Shown: positions 54,014 to 63,160 of the stretch, piece by piece
How positions within the stretch are numbered: the first letter of the stretch is position 1
Layout of the letters: each line of letters opens with the position of its first letter
Assembly: GCA_020060215.1 (NCBI GenBank)
Contig: JAGVAP010000033.1
Span: 17,798 to 81,797 of the forward strand
Direction of reading: 5' to 3'
DNA: 64,000 bases
From: Deltaproteobacteria bacterium
Lineage (GTDB): Bacteria; Desulfobacterota; DSM-4660; Desulfatiglandales; HGW-15
Position numbers and translations under genes: made by a program
The notes under the pieces: model-generated
Database searches by the model: none
Told to the model about the DNA's origin: nothing
The model's input: only the letters and a program-made list of their open reading frames with translations

Positions 54014-55081
54014 ATGGAAGAGATCTTGAGAGAGACGATAAAGGGGTTGGAGAAAGGTGAATCCGTGGTGTGGGCCACGGTGGTCGAGCACAAGGGTTCC
54101 ACCCCACGGAAGGCCGCGGCCCGGATGCTGATCAGAACCGGGCAAAACGTCCTCGGGTCCGTGGGCGGGGGCAAACTCGAAGATGAGACCCTCAAAGCGT
54201 CGGCAACCCTTCACCGGCAGGCCGGACGCCGGCTCCTCGAGGTCTCCATGACCGGACAAGATGTGGCTGAAAGCGAGATGATCTGCGGAGGCGAGGCAAG
54301 GATATTCCTGGAGCTCCTGTCACCCGATTCACTGCCATACGTCAGGCAAATCCATGAAAGAGTCTCCAATCAAGGGGAAGCGCTCCTGGTGACGTGGGTC
54401 GATGACAGGGCAAGATCCTACGAGGACGCCCACTTCATTGTTCAACAAACCGCCCTCACGGATGAACCGCCCGGTACGGTCCTCCAATGGGCAGAGCTGA
54501 TCCGGAATGCGATCGCAAACGGCAGGATCCCGGGGCTCCTCGCCCTTCCCAAGGGAGAGGGATTCCTCTTTGTCGAGCCCTTGGAGCGATCCCCCGCCCT
54601 TTACATCTTCGGCGGGGGACACATTTCACTGGATCTGGCCTGGATAGCCGATCGAGTCGGGTTCCGAGCGATCGTTCTGGATGACCGGGAGGAATTTGCC
54701 AATCGGGAAAGATTCCCCATGGCGTGTCAGGTTCGGGCGGCGCCTTTCAAGGAGATCCTGAAGGAGACAGAGATCGGGAAGGACGATTTTGTGGTTATCG
54801 TCACCCGCGGCCACATCCATGATCTGGATGTCCTGAGAGAGGTGATTGCGGGACCGGCCAGGTATATCGGGATGATCGGGAGCCAACGAAAAAAGAAGAT
54901 GATCTTCAGCGAGCTTCTGAAAGAGGGCGTCTCTCAGGAGCGGTTGGATGAAGTGCACGCACCGATCGGGCTTGACATACGCGCCGAGACCCCGGCCGAA
55001 ATCGCGGTCAGCATCGTGGCGGAGATCATTTACATCCAACGGCAAAGCCTGGGACCCGGAAGGAAAGAGTGGCGGGTCTGA
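54014..55081 (+). CDS. XdhC/CoxI family molybdoenzyme maturation protein
   Basis: 355 residues: XdhC-CoxI domain (HKGSTPRKAAARML, SVGGGKLEDE) and the C-terminal Rossmann domain (LYIFGGGHISLDLA, VIVTRGHIHDLDVL, YIGMIGSQRKKKMI). XdhC binds and sulfurates molybdenum cofactor for xanthine-dehydrogenase-type enzymes; none is encoded in the window. Gene stands alone between a NifX-like gene and a convergent stress protein. Confidence 0.87.
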   Translation: MEEILRETIKGLEKGESVVWATVVEHKGSTPRKAAARMLIRTGQNVLGSVGGGKLEDETLKASATLHRQAGRRLLEVSMTGQDVAESEMICGGEARIFLELLSPDSLPYVRQIHERVSNQGEALLVTWVDDRARSYEDAHFIVQQTALTDEPPGTVLQWAELIRNAIANGRIPGLLALPKGEGFLFVEPLERSPALYIFGGGHISLDLAWIADRVGFRAIVLDDREEFANRERFPMACQVRAAPFKEILKETEIGKDDFVVIVTRGHIHDLDVLREVIAGPARYIGMIGSQRKKKMIFSELLKEGVSQERLDEVHAPIGLDIRAETPAEIAVSIVAEIIYIQRQSLGPGRKEWRV

Positions 55082-55166
55082 GAACCCGCTCCCTGTGCCG
55101 ATACATACCCTTGCCCCAAAGCCCCTAGGAGGAGTTCCCACGAGAAGACGTGCGGCGGTCATTCGA

Positions 55167-55643
55167 TCACGGGTACGCGGCCACATGGGATGCGGAGTTT
55201 GTCTCGAGGGTGCTGACGGCCGCACCGGCGGTCTCCTCCCCCGTCATCACCCAGAAGAGGACACCGCCCTCTTTGATACCGCGAATGAAGATCTCCGCCT
55301 TCTTCTCTTCGATCCCTAAATCGGACAGGATCGATCTGAGCTCGGTAGCGGGGTCTCTTTCGGCCGCTCGAGCCAGGATGGTTGCCCGTTCACCGGCTGC
55401 GTATACCGCCCCTATGTCAGAGAGTACCACCGGCTGCTCCCCTCCAACCAGACGGTCGAGCCCGGGGTCCATCTCCGTGACCCGCACATTGATCCCCTTC
55501 TGACTTGGATTCATCTGGGATTTGACGATGTGATCGTGAACGATCACGTTCATGTCCTCCAGGTCGAAGCCTTCTTCCAACAGACGATTTACCGCAAGCT
55601 TCGCCTCTCTGTAGTTCCCAAAAAAAGAAAAGACCGCTTTCAC
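55167..55643 (-). CDS. General stress protein 17M / DUF1269-like protein
   Basis: 158 residues from a GTG at 55643, chosen because AAGGAGGT lies 10 bases before it. VKAVFSFFGNYREAKLAVNRLLEEGF opens the family's typical fold, and a GGVLFWVMTGEE stretch lies near the C-terminus. Relatives are stress-induced or membrane-associated. An upstream ATG at 55697 would add a basic lead and is less likely. Confidence 0.65.
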   Translation of the reverse strand: MKAVFSFFGNYREAKLAVNRLLEEGFDLEDMNVIVHDHIVKSQMNPSQKGINVRVTEMDPGLDRLVGGEQPVVLSDIGAVYAAGERATILARAAERDPATELRSILSDLGIEEKKAEIFIRGIKEGGVLFWVMTGEETAGAAVSTLETNSASHVAAYP

Positions 55644-55859
55644 CTGGTGCCACCTCCTTTTGATCAAGTCGGTCGAACCGTTACCTGTTTTCATCAAGGT
55701 AACGGGAATACGGCCCCAGGCAAGTGGGGGATAAGCTGTAGATGCGAAGGGAAAGGATGGAAATCATCGGCCTTCAAGGAGTGAAGAGGTCCTTACTGGA
55801 GTGGCCGCGAGTATGAACCCCGGCCACCGCACCTGCAGGATGATCGTGCCGCTACACGA

Positions 55860-55889
55860 TAGCGGAACGATTCTTAGCGGAACGATTCT
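55860..55889. repeat. Perfect 15-bp tandem duplication
   Basis: TAGCGGAACGATTCT occurs twice without a gap, at the broken edge of the ComF-like relic. Confidence 0.8.
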
Positions 55890-55901
55890 TCCGAGGCGTT
55901 G

Positions 55902-55991
55902 GTTCCGGATGAAGGGGAGGAAGTCCGCGGCCATTTGCTCGGTGACCGCGGGGTTCCGGCTGGTCTTCCATTTCTTGAAAAACTCCCACGG
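55902..55991 (-). pseudogene. Fragment of a ComF-like phosphoribosyltransferase gene
   Basis: About 29 codons on the minus strand match the intact gene at 61497-62102 almost residue for residue (WEFFKKWKTSRNPAVTEQMA here, WELFKRWKTTRNPAVTEQMA there). Both sides of the match are unrelated, so only an internal piece remains. Confidence 0.75.
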
Positions 55992-56218
55992 TGGGATTGC
56001 AAAACCATTCTCACCACGAAATGGCAAACGGAGATTATGCGCTATGGGCCAGCCCCGGTTCCCAAGCCTGCAAGGTCTCCCTCCACTTTACGGAAGCGTG
56101 CACCAGTCGTGTCTCTGCGTCCCCACCTAATTCATATAGGGCTCATACCATACGGTTTCGTCGCAAGCAAGTTAATAAGTTAACTGCGTGCCCATCTATT
56201 TTATTTGCCCGGCAGCTC

Positions 56219-56556
56219 ATGCTGGCAGACCCGCAGGATTTCCCGGCTGCGGCCAATCTCATCAGCGAGCACAAAGTGGAGTTGGAGTATCTGGCCGAGC
56301 TGATCCAGTGGCGGCTGAAACTCCGGAGACAAAAGAGCCGCCAATCGAACGCCGACAACCCCTTTTACTGGCGTTTCACACTCCAGGGTGCAGGCGTGCC
56401 GCCTTTTGTCGAAGAGGATGTGGTGGGTTACTACGACAGGGGCGAGTACGATCGGGCGAAGGTTCTCTTTCGACTCCTCACCCCATCCGAGAGCCCCATC
56501 TCCCTTCTGCTTTTTCAGGGGATCAACGGGTCGTTGGTATCACCTGCCCGAGAAGT
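56219..56556 (+). pseudogene. Fragment of an unidentified gene
   Basis: From about 56200 the frame reads like real protein (MLADPQDFPAAANLISEH, WRLKLRRQKS, NPFYWRFTLQGAGVPPF, EEDVVGYYDRGEYDRAK) for about 100 residues and then runs antisense into the immunity-like gene. No start or N-terminus is convincing. Probably the C-terminal piece of a disrupted gene; family not recognised. Confidence 0.4.
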
Positions 56557-57114
56557 TTACTCCCAAATCCGGTCTATTGGGATAACCTCCCAGTTCTCCT
56601 TATCATCGTATGCAAACCATCTGATCCTCGGATCAGCCAGGTTGACCTCACCTATCTCCTTCCATGGAGTCGGGGCCATCTTCACCCTCTTGTCAACCTT
56701 GCCGTTTTTTGACCGGAAATAGACCGTGGAGTGCTCCTTCCCTGCTGTTGCAAACAGACTGAAGTTCTTCAATCTGAGAGGTGGTCCGGCCAAGTCATTT
56801 GGACTTCCATGAAAGAATATTCCCTTACTCTCAGGAACCTTTTTGAGCATTATCTCCCCCTCTCCCGCTTTCTGAAACCCCCCATTCTGATGTTCGAAAT
56901 ATTCATACTCTGAATGAATGCCATCCGCCCGCTCTTCATTACGCGAGAACTTTACCGCTCCCACAGAATTGTCTCTGCTGATCAGCAGGACCCTGCCAAC
57001 CGGCATGACTATACAAATTGATGCTATCCCGACGCCGGCGCTGAATAAGTTTTGTTTGGCCATCACTGGGGTATACATACACGCCATTAACAATAAGATT
57101 ATCAAAACCTTCAT
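56557..57114 (-). CDS. Exported protein, candidate immunity protein of the RHS toxin
   Basis: 185 residues with a clear signal peptide (MKVLIILLLMACMYTPVMA). The mature part is beta-rich and has no known family. It begins 3 bases after the RHS C-terminal domain, the standard place for the immunity gene of a polymorphic toxin, and export would fit a toxin acting outside the cytoplasm. The assignment rests on context only. Confidence 0.6.
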   Translation of the reverse strand: MKVLIILLLMACMYTPVMAKQNLFSAGVGIASICIVMPVGRVLLISRDNSVGAVKFSRNEERADGIHSEYEYFEHQNGGFQKAGEGEIMLKKVPESKGIFFHGSPNDLAGPPLRLKNFSLFATAGKEHSTVYFRSKNGKVDKRVKMAPTPWKEIGEVNLADPRIRWFAYDDKENWEVIPIDRIWE

Positions 57115-57117
57115 GAA

Positions 57118-58371
57118 TCACCTCTGCTGACGCAAATACTCTCTCGAAACTTGGAATGCATCCCACAATCCAGTCACCGGCACAACGTCGAGAAACCAGT
57201 GGGGGATTGCCATCGGGTTCTTTATGGGGTTATTTCCTTCCCATTTCTTCCCTGCATGCCAGAAGAACTCCAGATCCTGAAGGGTATGCATGGCATTGCC
57301 ATGACTTCCACACTCTTTCTCATCCTCCACAATCTGCAGGGCACCCATAATGGCTTCATGTGAGTACTGATCCCTGCCCTTTGCAGGATCCCAGCCCACC
57401 ATGCCATGAATGTTTGTGTCGGAAGACAGTAGACTTTGAGTTCCTTTGTCTCGCCACATGGATTCCCATGCCATCTGAGAACTTTGTCCCCACCCTCTCT
57501 TCTCTGTGAGACCGGCTGCAAAAGTAATGATCCCATGCCAGAAAAAAGCGGCCAATCCGTTAGGATCTTCGGAGTTGATGGGGTTATTTGTGACATAAAC
57601 AAATGGGTTCGTTCCTCCTGCCAGCCCAATCGGGTCTGGTGTCACATATCTTCCGGTCTTCGGCTGATAAAAGCGGTGATAATTGTAGTGCAGTCCAGTT
57701 TCCAAGTCATGGTATTGGCCGGGGAAGCGGAAATTGTTCAATGCGGTGCCATTATTCATGGCTACCTCTCCAAAGGGCCGGTAATCCGCGCTCCAAACGA
57801 CTGCTCCCGACTCATCGGTCATCTTCATGGGAGTGCCGAGATGGTCGGTGATGAAGTAGTATACCTTGGACTGCGGTTGTACCTGGGCAACCGCGGACTG
57901 TGAAAGGATGCCGACGTAGGTCCCGAGGCTGGCTACCTGTACGGGGTCATGATTGTAGATGGGAGGTTCTCCATCGTATCTAGCGGCGGTGGGATTATTC
58001 GTCGCCATGTCGGCCAACTTTTCAAGGACCACCTCCACCTCCAGCTTCTGGTCGGCGATTGCAAAGAGATTTCCCGTCCAATATTCCTTCCCCCTGTACT
58101 CCACCTTGAAGTTGTGGGGCGTGGTCGGAATGGTAAATTGAACATGCCCGCGGGCGTCTGTTTTCGCAAACTTGTCGAGGTATATGCCCGTCTCGCTTTA
58201 GAGGTAAACAGGAGTGCCGGCGACGGGGATTCCATTGCAGGCCACGTGCAGATCCAGTGTACCTTGGTCCTCCAGACGATCCGGAGGGGAAACCGTTGGG
58301 CTGGCGGCAGAGGCGAGAACAGGTGAGAGAAGCAGAAAGAAGATGACCAATCGAAGAATTCTCTGTTTCAT
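57118..58371 (-). pseudogene. RHS-family toxin gene with in-frame stop and lost YD repeats
   Basis: From the ATG at 58371 the frame encodes a signal peptide (MKQRILRLVIFFLLLSPVLA) and a beta domain of the VYLFSESG-type, but a TAA at 58200-58198 replaces the aromatic codon in VYL-stop-SETGIYLDKF. The same frame then continues to 57118 with the RHS core end (YYFITDHLGTPMKM, YRPFGE, GQYHDLETGLHYNYHRFY, PDPIGLAGG). The long YD-repeat shell is missing. The C-terminal domain of about 130 residues has His motifs (YSHEAIMG, GNAMHTLQDLEFFWHAGK) that recall zinc phospholipase C or P1-nuclease folds. An internal start at about 58104 could still make core plus tail. Confidence 0.75.
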
Positions 58372-58686
58372 GGCAGTCCTCGCTTCGAAGAAGGTGGAGT
58401 AGCGTCTATGGCAGGATCATCTCAATATCTGACACAAAGCATGTTTCATGCCGATTTTGGGAGTAAAGCTTCCCTTTTTTTGTTCTCATTATTCTTCTGA
58501 GGGGCAGGCACTTGAAATCGTTTTGAGTTTCAAGGGCGAGTCTGCTTGGGGCAAGACATCGATCTCGAATGGGAGCATCTGCTGGTGGGGGTGTTCAGGA
58601 GAAGTTGCACAGGAAATTGTGCAGATATGAACAGACACAGGTGCATTTTCGGGGGAGAAGGAGAGCTTGGCGTTCCTATGTCGATC
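58372..58686. other. Gap of 315 bases without a supported gene
   Basis: Nothing recognisable on either strand; short open frames only. Probably decayed element DNA between the RHS and PIN relics. Confidence 0.4.
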
Positions 58687-58836
58687 CTATTCACCGACCC
58701 GTTTCAGGGTGTTTCAGATACGACCCTGTCACTGATCCTGAACTTCTTCTCTCTGAGTTCGTTGATGAGAGGCCGAACCTGATTGATGAGACCGAGTTTT
58801 TTCCCCAAGACCAGGAATGCCGAGCAGGCCCATGAC
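58687..58836 (-). pseudogene. C-terminal relic of a DUF3368 (PIN-domain) gene
   Basis: GKKLGLINQVRPLINELREK followed by KFRISD is the usual end of DUF3368 PIN-like toxins, and after a one-frame slip LKRVGE-stop completes the expected C-terminus. The catalytic N-terminal part is absent. Confidence 0.6.
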
Positions 58837-59188
58837 CTCGTAAATGGGGTCCTGAAGGAGATGTTGACCGGTCTTTCCCGGGTGAGACACATCGGCCACC
58901 ATTTCGTCTTCACCTACGAGGGGGAGCCGATACGGAGTATCCGAACCTCGTTCATGAAGGGTTGCAGGAAGGCCGGGATCAGAAACTTTAGGTTTTACGA
59001 CACCTTCAACACGAACATGCGAAAGGCGGGGGTCGAGCGAAGCGTGATCATGAAGATCACGGGACAGGAAGACCATGTCCATGTTCGAGCGCTACAACAC
59101 CGTCGACCGGGAAGACGCCCACGAGGCAATAAAAAGGCTTGATGATTTTCTCACCAAGCCTCTTGCGGAAAAAAGGGGGGGGTATTGA
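58816..59188 (+). pseudogene. C-terminal relic of a tyrosine recombinase (phage-type integrase)
   Basis: The plus frame shows HHFVFTYEGEPIRSIRTSFM, CRKAGIRNFRFYDTFNTNMR and KAGVERSVIMKITG, the catalytic-domain end of tyrosine recombinases, but the HDLRHT core is corrupted and a frameshift is needed to reach FERYNTVDREDAHEAIKRLD, the normal C-terminus, ending at TGA 59186-59188. The N-terminal half is gone. It lies 6 bases from a tRNA-Cys 3' half, as expected for an integrase at its attachment site. Confidence 0.75.
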
Positions 59189-59194
59189 TATCTC

Positions 59195-59243
59195 TGGAGG
59201 CGGCAACCGGATTCGAACCGGTGAATAACGGTTTTGCAGACCC
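59195..59243 (-). other. 3' half of tRNA-Cys (GCA), likely attachment-site remnant
   Basis: On the minus strand the sequence runs from the anticodon loop CTGCAAA through ACCGG-TTCGAAT-CCGGT (T arm) and TGCCGCC to T-CCA. U73 and GCA identify tRNA-Cys. The 5' half is missing: no GGCGGCA acceptor strand precedes it, and the upper anticodon-stem pairs fail. Site-specific integration at a tRNA leaves such a 3' duplicate at one end of an element. Confidence 0.75.
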
Positions 59244-59436
59244 ATAACCCAGGAATTGGCAAGACGGCAATACCACTAGTAAATACCTGGAAAGCGGAAA
59301 ATTGGGCGGTAGCGGGAGTCTCCCTCTTGCTCCCGATCTATCCCCTTACATACCCCAATTCTACCACCAAATTACTTCAGGATTACTTCAAGCAGAATCG
59401 TGATCACTTACTCACTTAAGCCTCTCAAATTTCCAT

Positions 59437-60405
59437 TCACCTCGACTGCTTCTTCAAATGCCGGCGGACATTTTGGACCTTCCACTGGATAGCAGGGTGT
59501 TCGCTGATTACCTTTGCGTCTTCGGAAGCGGCATCAAAGAGGAGGTTCGGGAGCACCTCTCCCCGCCGTATCCCCTCCACGTATTCCTTTTCGTTCGGTG
59601 CCAGTAAAAGGAGCGGATCCATTATGGTCCAGGCGCGTTCTATGAGTTCGCCGGGCTCAAGAGGCTCCGCGGAGGAGAGCATCGGAGCCAGGTTATCGGA
59701 AATGGCGCGTTCTGTAAGGATCCCTTTCAGGCGCCCTTTGGTATAGGTGTGAAGGGGGTGATCCAGGATCGCCGAGAGCGCTATAAACTGGTTTCTGAAC
59801 TGACGGGAGCGCACGATCTCTATCGCCTCGGCTGAGAGATTCGCCACATCCCAAACGTCCCGCGCGGCGCTGCGATCCAGGAGGGCGATCAACTTGCCTG
59901 CCAGCAGTTCTTCCAAGCCGACTACAAGAACCCGGACGCGGTCCAATTCACCCGGCTGCCATAACTCCCGGACCTCGCGCTGAACGAGTGGGAGCCGGAA
60001 GATGTAATTGAGATCCACCTCGATACGATCGTCATGCCCGATCACCGATCGATAGGTCAGAAAGATCTTTCGCCCTGCATGGGACTCGGCGGAACACTGT
60101 GGTTGATACCCCCCTCTCCTGCCCAATTCATAAATGGCCTCCTCCACTCTCGGCCGGTCCTCCAGCATCTTTTCCCGTTCAAGGCTTCCGATGTAGTTGT
60201 AGTCAAGATCGACGGAGAGTCTCTTTGGGGGACCGAAACAGAGGTTGAGCGCTGTCCCGCCTTTGAGTGCAAGCACCTTGCCGAGAAACGGGTGCCTCGT
60301 GATGTCTCCGGCCATTTCCCCAAGACGGACAACCTTCTCCAGGGGGGCGATCTGGTAGCCGGTTTCGATCGAGCAGGCCTGAAGATATTCTCGACTAGGG
60401 TTCAT
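59437..60405 (-). CDS. abiEii: AbiEii-type nucleotidyltransferase toxin
   Basis: 322 residues with the AbiEii/AbiGii nucleotidyltransferase motifs LKGGTALNL and the DxD-type SVDLDYNYIG, then VGLEELLAGKLIALLDRSAARDVWDV. AbiEii toxins are type IV toxins that modify tRNA or other acceptors and block phage growth. It overlaps the antitoxin gene by 11 bases. Confidence 0.88.
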   Translation of the reverse strand: MNPSREYLQACSIETGYQIAPLEKVVRLGEMAGDITRHPFLGKVLALKGGTALNLCFGPPKRLSVDLDYNYIGSLEREKMLEDRPRVEEAIYELGRRGGYQPQCSAESHAGRKIFLTYRSVIGHDDRIEVDLNYIFRLPLVQREVRELWQPGELDRVRVLVVGLEELLAGKLIALLDRSAARDVWDVANLSAEAIEIVRSRQFRNQFIALSAILDHPLHTYTKGRLKGILTERAISDNLAPMLSSAEPLEPGELIERAWTIMDPLLLLAPNEKEYVEGIRRGEVLPNLLFDAASEDAKVISEHPAIQWKVQNVRRHLKKQSR

Positions 60406-61192
60406 TCAGTCCGGCCTCTCGAAGCAGCTCTTTTGGAAGGATCAGGTTCCAGCGTGAGGCAAGCCCGCCGCCGCGCCGATTTCGTTCGATGTACTGTGGA
60501 ATGCTCGGACGATGACCCTCCAAATGACTCAGAAACTCCTCTGGAACATGAAATGTCTCGCGGAAGCGCTCGAGAAACCAGCCTGTAGCCGCCCATAGCT
60601 TGGCGATGCCGTATTTCTGCAGGATCTGATCGAGAAGGGCGAGGTCCAGAACGGCAAAACCGCTCGCCGAGGTCACGAGCTCCTCCAGTCCGCCGGCCAG
60701 CCCCGGTCTTCGGAATCCCTCGACCAGGGTGCGCTCGGGCCCGGTCGCGCGAAGCAGTTTCCCTTGCCGCTCGATTTTCCTTGTACCCAGAGGATTTCCG
60801 GATTCCGTCCGCATCGGAGCTGGGTGATCCAGAAAACGGATCGTGGCACCGCTGACAAGTAGCGGCTTTCTTCGGCCCTCCGCATAGAGGGTGCATTCGT
60901 TCCATACCGAGTGGGCAACACCCTGGAGTTCCAAGGCACTATGATGTGAAAAAATGCCTTTGGGCCGGAATGCGGCCGCCACCAGGAAGGGATCGGGTCT
61001 GAACTCTTTCGCGTTTGCACCTGGGGGAACCACTGCGTAAACACCCCTGATCACGACTTTCAGCCGCCCGGTTTTCACGTGGTACTTCAGCCTTTCGACT
61101 GCACCCGCGCGACCACCGGGAAGCTGAAGGACCGTGCTTGCTTCCTCTAGCGAAAAGACCTGGTGGGTCGTGAAGAATTCGAGTGTTTTCAT
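60395..61192 (-). CDS. abiEi: AbiEi-type antitoxin and autorepressor
   Basis: 265 residues: N-terminal winged helix (FFTTHQVFSLEEASTVLQL, KTGRLKVVIRGVYAV), then the AbiEi antitoxin domain (DPFLVAAAFRPKGIFSHHSALELQG). It neutralises AbiEii and represses the operon. A 39-base direct repeat, one copy overlapping the start codon, probably holds its binding sites. Confidence 0.87.
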   Translation of the reverse strand: MKTLEFFTTHQVFSLEEASTVLQLPGGRAGAVERLKYHVKTGRLKVVIRGVYAVVPPGANAKEFRPDPFLVAAAFRPKGIFSHHSALELQGVAHSVWNECTLYAEGRRKPLLVSGATIRFLDHPAPMRTESGNPLGTRKIERQGKLLRATGPERTLVEGFRRPGLAGGLEELVTSASGFAVLDLALLDQILQKYGIAKLWAATGWFLERFRETFHVPEEFLSHLEGHRPSIPQYIERNRRGGGLASRWNLILPKELLREAGLNEP

Positions 61193-61316
61193 TTGACCTT
61201 ATGAGCTTGAACGGGGTGAAATATCCCCCTCATCACCACGAATCGTCAAAGATGGATTGTTTATTCTAGCCAGTTGCATTTGACGTTTCGTGCTTGTATG
61301 GGGCGAATATTACCCT
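61190..61316. repeat. Two 39-bp imperfect direct repeats upstream of abiEi
   Basis: Copies at 61190-61228 and 61278-61316, about 70-75 percent alike, 88 bases apart. Both begin CATTTGAC and end in an imperfect palindrome (GGGGTGAAATATCCCC and GGGGCGAATATTACCC). Confidence 0.65.
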
Positions 61317-61496
61317 TTTCGAACACAAAATGTCAAGCACCAGTTTCCAAGTCAGCAGCTCTTGAACAGGGCGTACTCATGCAAGAATGCCCCAAGATCC
61401 CGCAATTACGGCTGAGGAAAACAGATTGAACAGTTCTTATCAGGTTTCACCCGGACCATGCGATCAGTGCAAATCCGTCTCGTCCTCAAGTCTTCT

Positions 61497-62102
61497 TTAT
61501 GCAGCGACCCAGATCAGGCCGTCCACGTGGTTACCCATCGCGACCAGGGCCTCATAGCAGAGGCGGGCGGTCGTGCCCGAGGTAATGCAATCGTCCAGGA
61601 AGAGGATCGAGCAGTTTCGGATGTGCCAGGACTCGAGGAGTCTCGGCGGGGACTGGGAAAGGCTGGCGTGCCGGCCATGGCGCAGCTTGTCTGTTTTCTG
61701 GGAGAAGGCTGGGGCGAAGGGGATTCCGGCTCGTTTTGAAACAGCTCGGGCGAGATCGTAGGTGCAATAACGAAGAGGGGACCTGCCGGCCGAGGGGGGA
61801 GGGGTCGTGATCCAGTCGTAGTGGTTCCGGATGAAGGGGAGAAAGTCCGCGGCCATCTGCTCGGTAACCGCCGGGTTCCTCGTGGTCTTCCACCTCTTGA
61901 AAAGCTCCCAGTCGATGTTTTTCCGGAGGCGAAGCGAAAAGCACCCCACGAACGCCCCCCGGTGATGGCGGAGCGTAACCCTTCCTCTTTCCTCCGGAGA
62001 GATCAACAGCCGCCTGGTCGGAAAGGCGTGCCGATCCCTGTACTCCGGAAAAAACAGATGCGCCGTGTCTGTTGCAACGGAGAGGAGGTTGGGGGTGATC
62101 AT
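61497..62102 (-). CDS. ComF-like phosphoribosyltransferase-fold protein
   Basis: 201 residues. The C-terminal half carries a PRPP-loop motif, SILFLDDCITSGTTA, and the middle NPAVTEQMAADFLPFIRN. Such proteins are related to ComF and are often on plasmids and integrative elements; the reaction is unknown. It is 21 bases after the 62124 gene. A fragment of a second copy lies at 55902-55991. Confidence 0.75.
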   Translation of the reverse strand: MITPNLLSVATDTAHLFFPEYRDRHAFPTRRLLISPEERGRVTLRHHRGAFVGCFSLRLRKNIDWELFKRWKTTRNPAVTEQMAADFLPFIRNHYDWITTPPPSAGRSPLRYCTYDLARAVSKRAGIPFAPAFSQKTDKLRHGRHASLSQSPPRLLESWHIRNCSILFLDDCITSGTTARLCYEALVAMGNHVDGLIWVAA

Positions 62103-62123
62103 GGGGTGCCTCCATTTTCTGCC

Positions 62124-62627
62124 TCAGGCCTGCACTTGGGGCTGTGTCCCGTTGCCGTTACCGTTTCCGTTGGGCGAGGGAAGCGCGGTCGAGACCAGTT
62201 CCCGGAGCTGCGTGTCGAGTTGGGAGATAACCTCGGTGAAGTGCTCCTCCTCCACCTCTGCCGTGGCGCCGTAGCTGAGGCTCCAGGAGCAGAAGTTCTT
62301 CCCGATCTTCTTTGAAACCAGTACGCTCACCTGATTGACCTTCATTTCCACCTCCGTTTTCAGGTCGGTCCCTTCCAGGGGGCCGGCCGCCTCGTATCTC
62401 AATGGATCGATGGGAAGCTTTTTGTTCATCCTCTCTCGCGTTCCAAAGTAACATTGATCGCAGAGCCGCTTGTCCCTGCACTTCTCGCAGACTTTCCCCG
62501 GGTCCACGACCAGGTCCAGGGTGTCGAAGATAGTGTGGATGGCCTTTGTCATGGGTTTCCCCAGGGCCCATGCGAGCCTTCGCAGGGTGCCTGAATGGTA
62601 GTCGGAAAGTTCCGGTGTGTAGGCCAA
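62124..62627 (-). CDS. Hypothetical element-borne protein with Cys motif
   Basis: 167 residues from a TTG at 62627 with AGGAGGTGAAG upstream. It contains VCEKCRDKRLCDQCYFGTR, a likely metal site, and ends in a GNGNGNG linker-like tail. No family is recognised. Context with SSB and the ComF-like gene suggests a DNA-processing function on a mobile element. Confidence 0.6.
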   Translation of the reverse strand: MAYTPELSDYHSGTLRRLAWALGKPMTKAIHTIFDTLDLVVDPGKVCEKCRDKRLCDQCYFGTRERMNKKLPIDPLRYEAAGPLEGTDLKTEVEMKVNQVSVLVSKKIGKNFCSWSLSYGATAEVEEEHFTEVISQLDTQLRELVSTALPSPNGNGNGNGTQPQVQA

Positions 62628-62719
62628 GGCTTCACCTCCTCTCCTTAATCAGAGATCAGAGGACCGAGGTCAGAGATCAGTGTTTGACCTCCGACCTCTG
62701 GTATCCGACCTCTGTCGTT

Positions 62720-63091
62720 CTAAAATGGGATATCCTCGTCCGCGATTGCGGGCTCCTCCTTGGGCTGCTGCTGGTTGGCGTTGGTGGGTTTGGGGTCTAG
62801 GAAGTCCACGCCGTTCGCGACAATCTCGGTGACAGTGCGGTTCCCGCCTTCGGTTTCGAAGGACCTGGTGGTGAGCCTACCGGTCAGGGCTACCCTGCTC
62901 CCCTTGTGGAGATAGGTGCTCACGGTCTCGGCCAGGCCGTTCCAGCAGATCACCGGGAACCAGTAGACCCTCTCGTTCTGCCCGTATCGCTCATTGACCG
63001 CCACCGACATCCTGGATACCGCCTTCCCGCTCGTGGTGTGCCTGAGCTCGATCTCTCCTCCGAGTCTTCCAATGATGTTCACCTGGTTCAT
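62720..63091 (-). CDS. ssb: Single-stranded DNA-binding protein
   Basis: 123 residues: OB fold opening MNQVNIIGRLGGEIELRHT, then RMSVAVNERYG, GRLTTRSFE and the acidic tip DEDIPF that recruits partner proteins. It is shorter than the usual chromosomal SSB and is probably element-encoded. GGAGGA precedes the ATG. Confidence 0.92.
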   Translation of the reverse strand: MNQVNIIGRLGGEIELRHTTSGKAVSRMSVAVNERYGQNERVYWFPVICWNGLAETVSTYLHKGSRVALTGRLTTRSFETEGGNRTVTEIVANGVDFLDPKPTNANQQQPKEEPAIADEDIPF

Positions 63092-63160
63092 GGTCGTTCC
63101 TCCTTTCGAATGTGCCCTGTTGATTGGGTTCCCTTCGGGGAATACGACAGGGTAAAAATT

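Noticed and set aside
58198..58200. Stop recoding in the RHS gene
   Set aside because: The codon is TAA, not UGA, at an aromatic position, and the gene is otherwise truncated; decay is the simpler reading.
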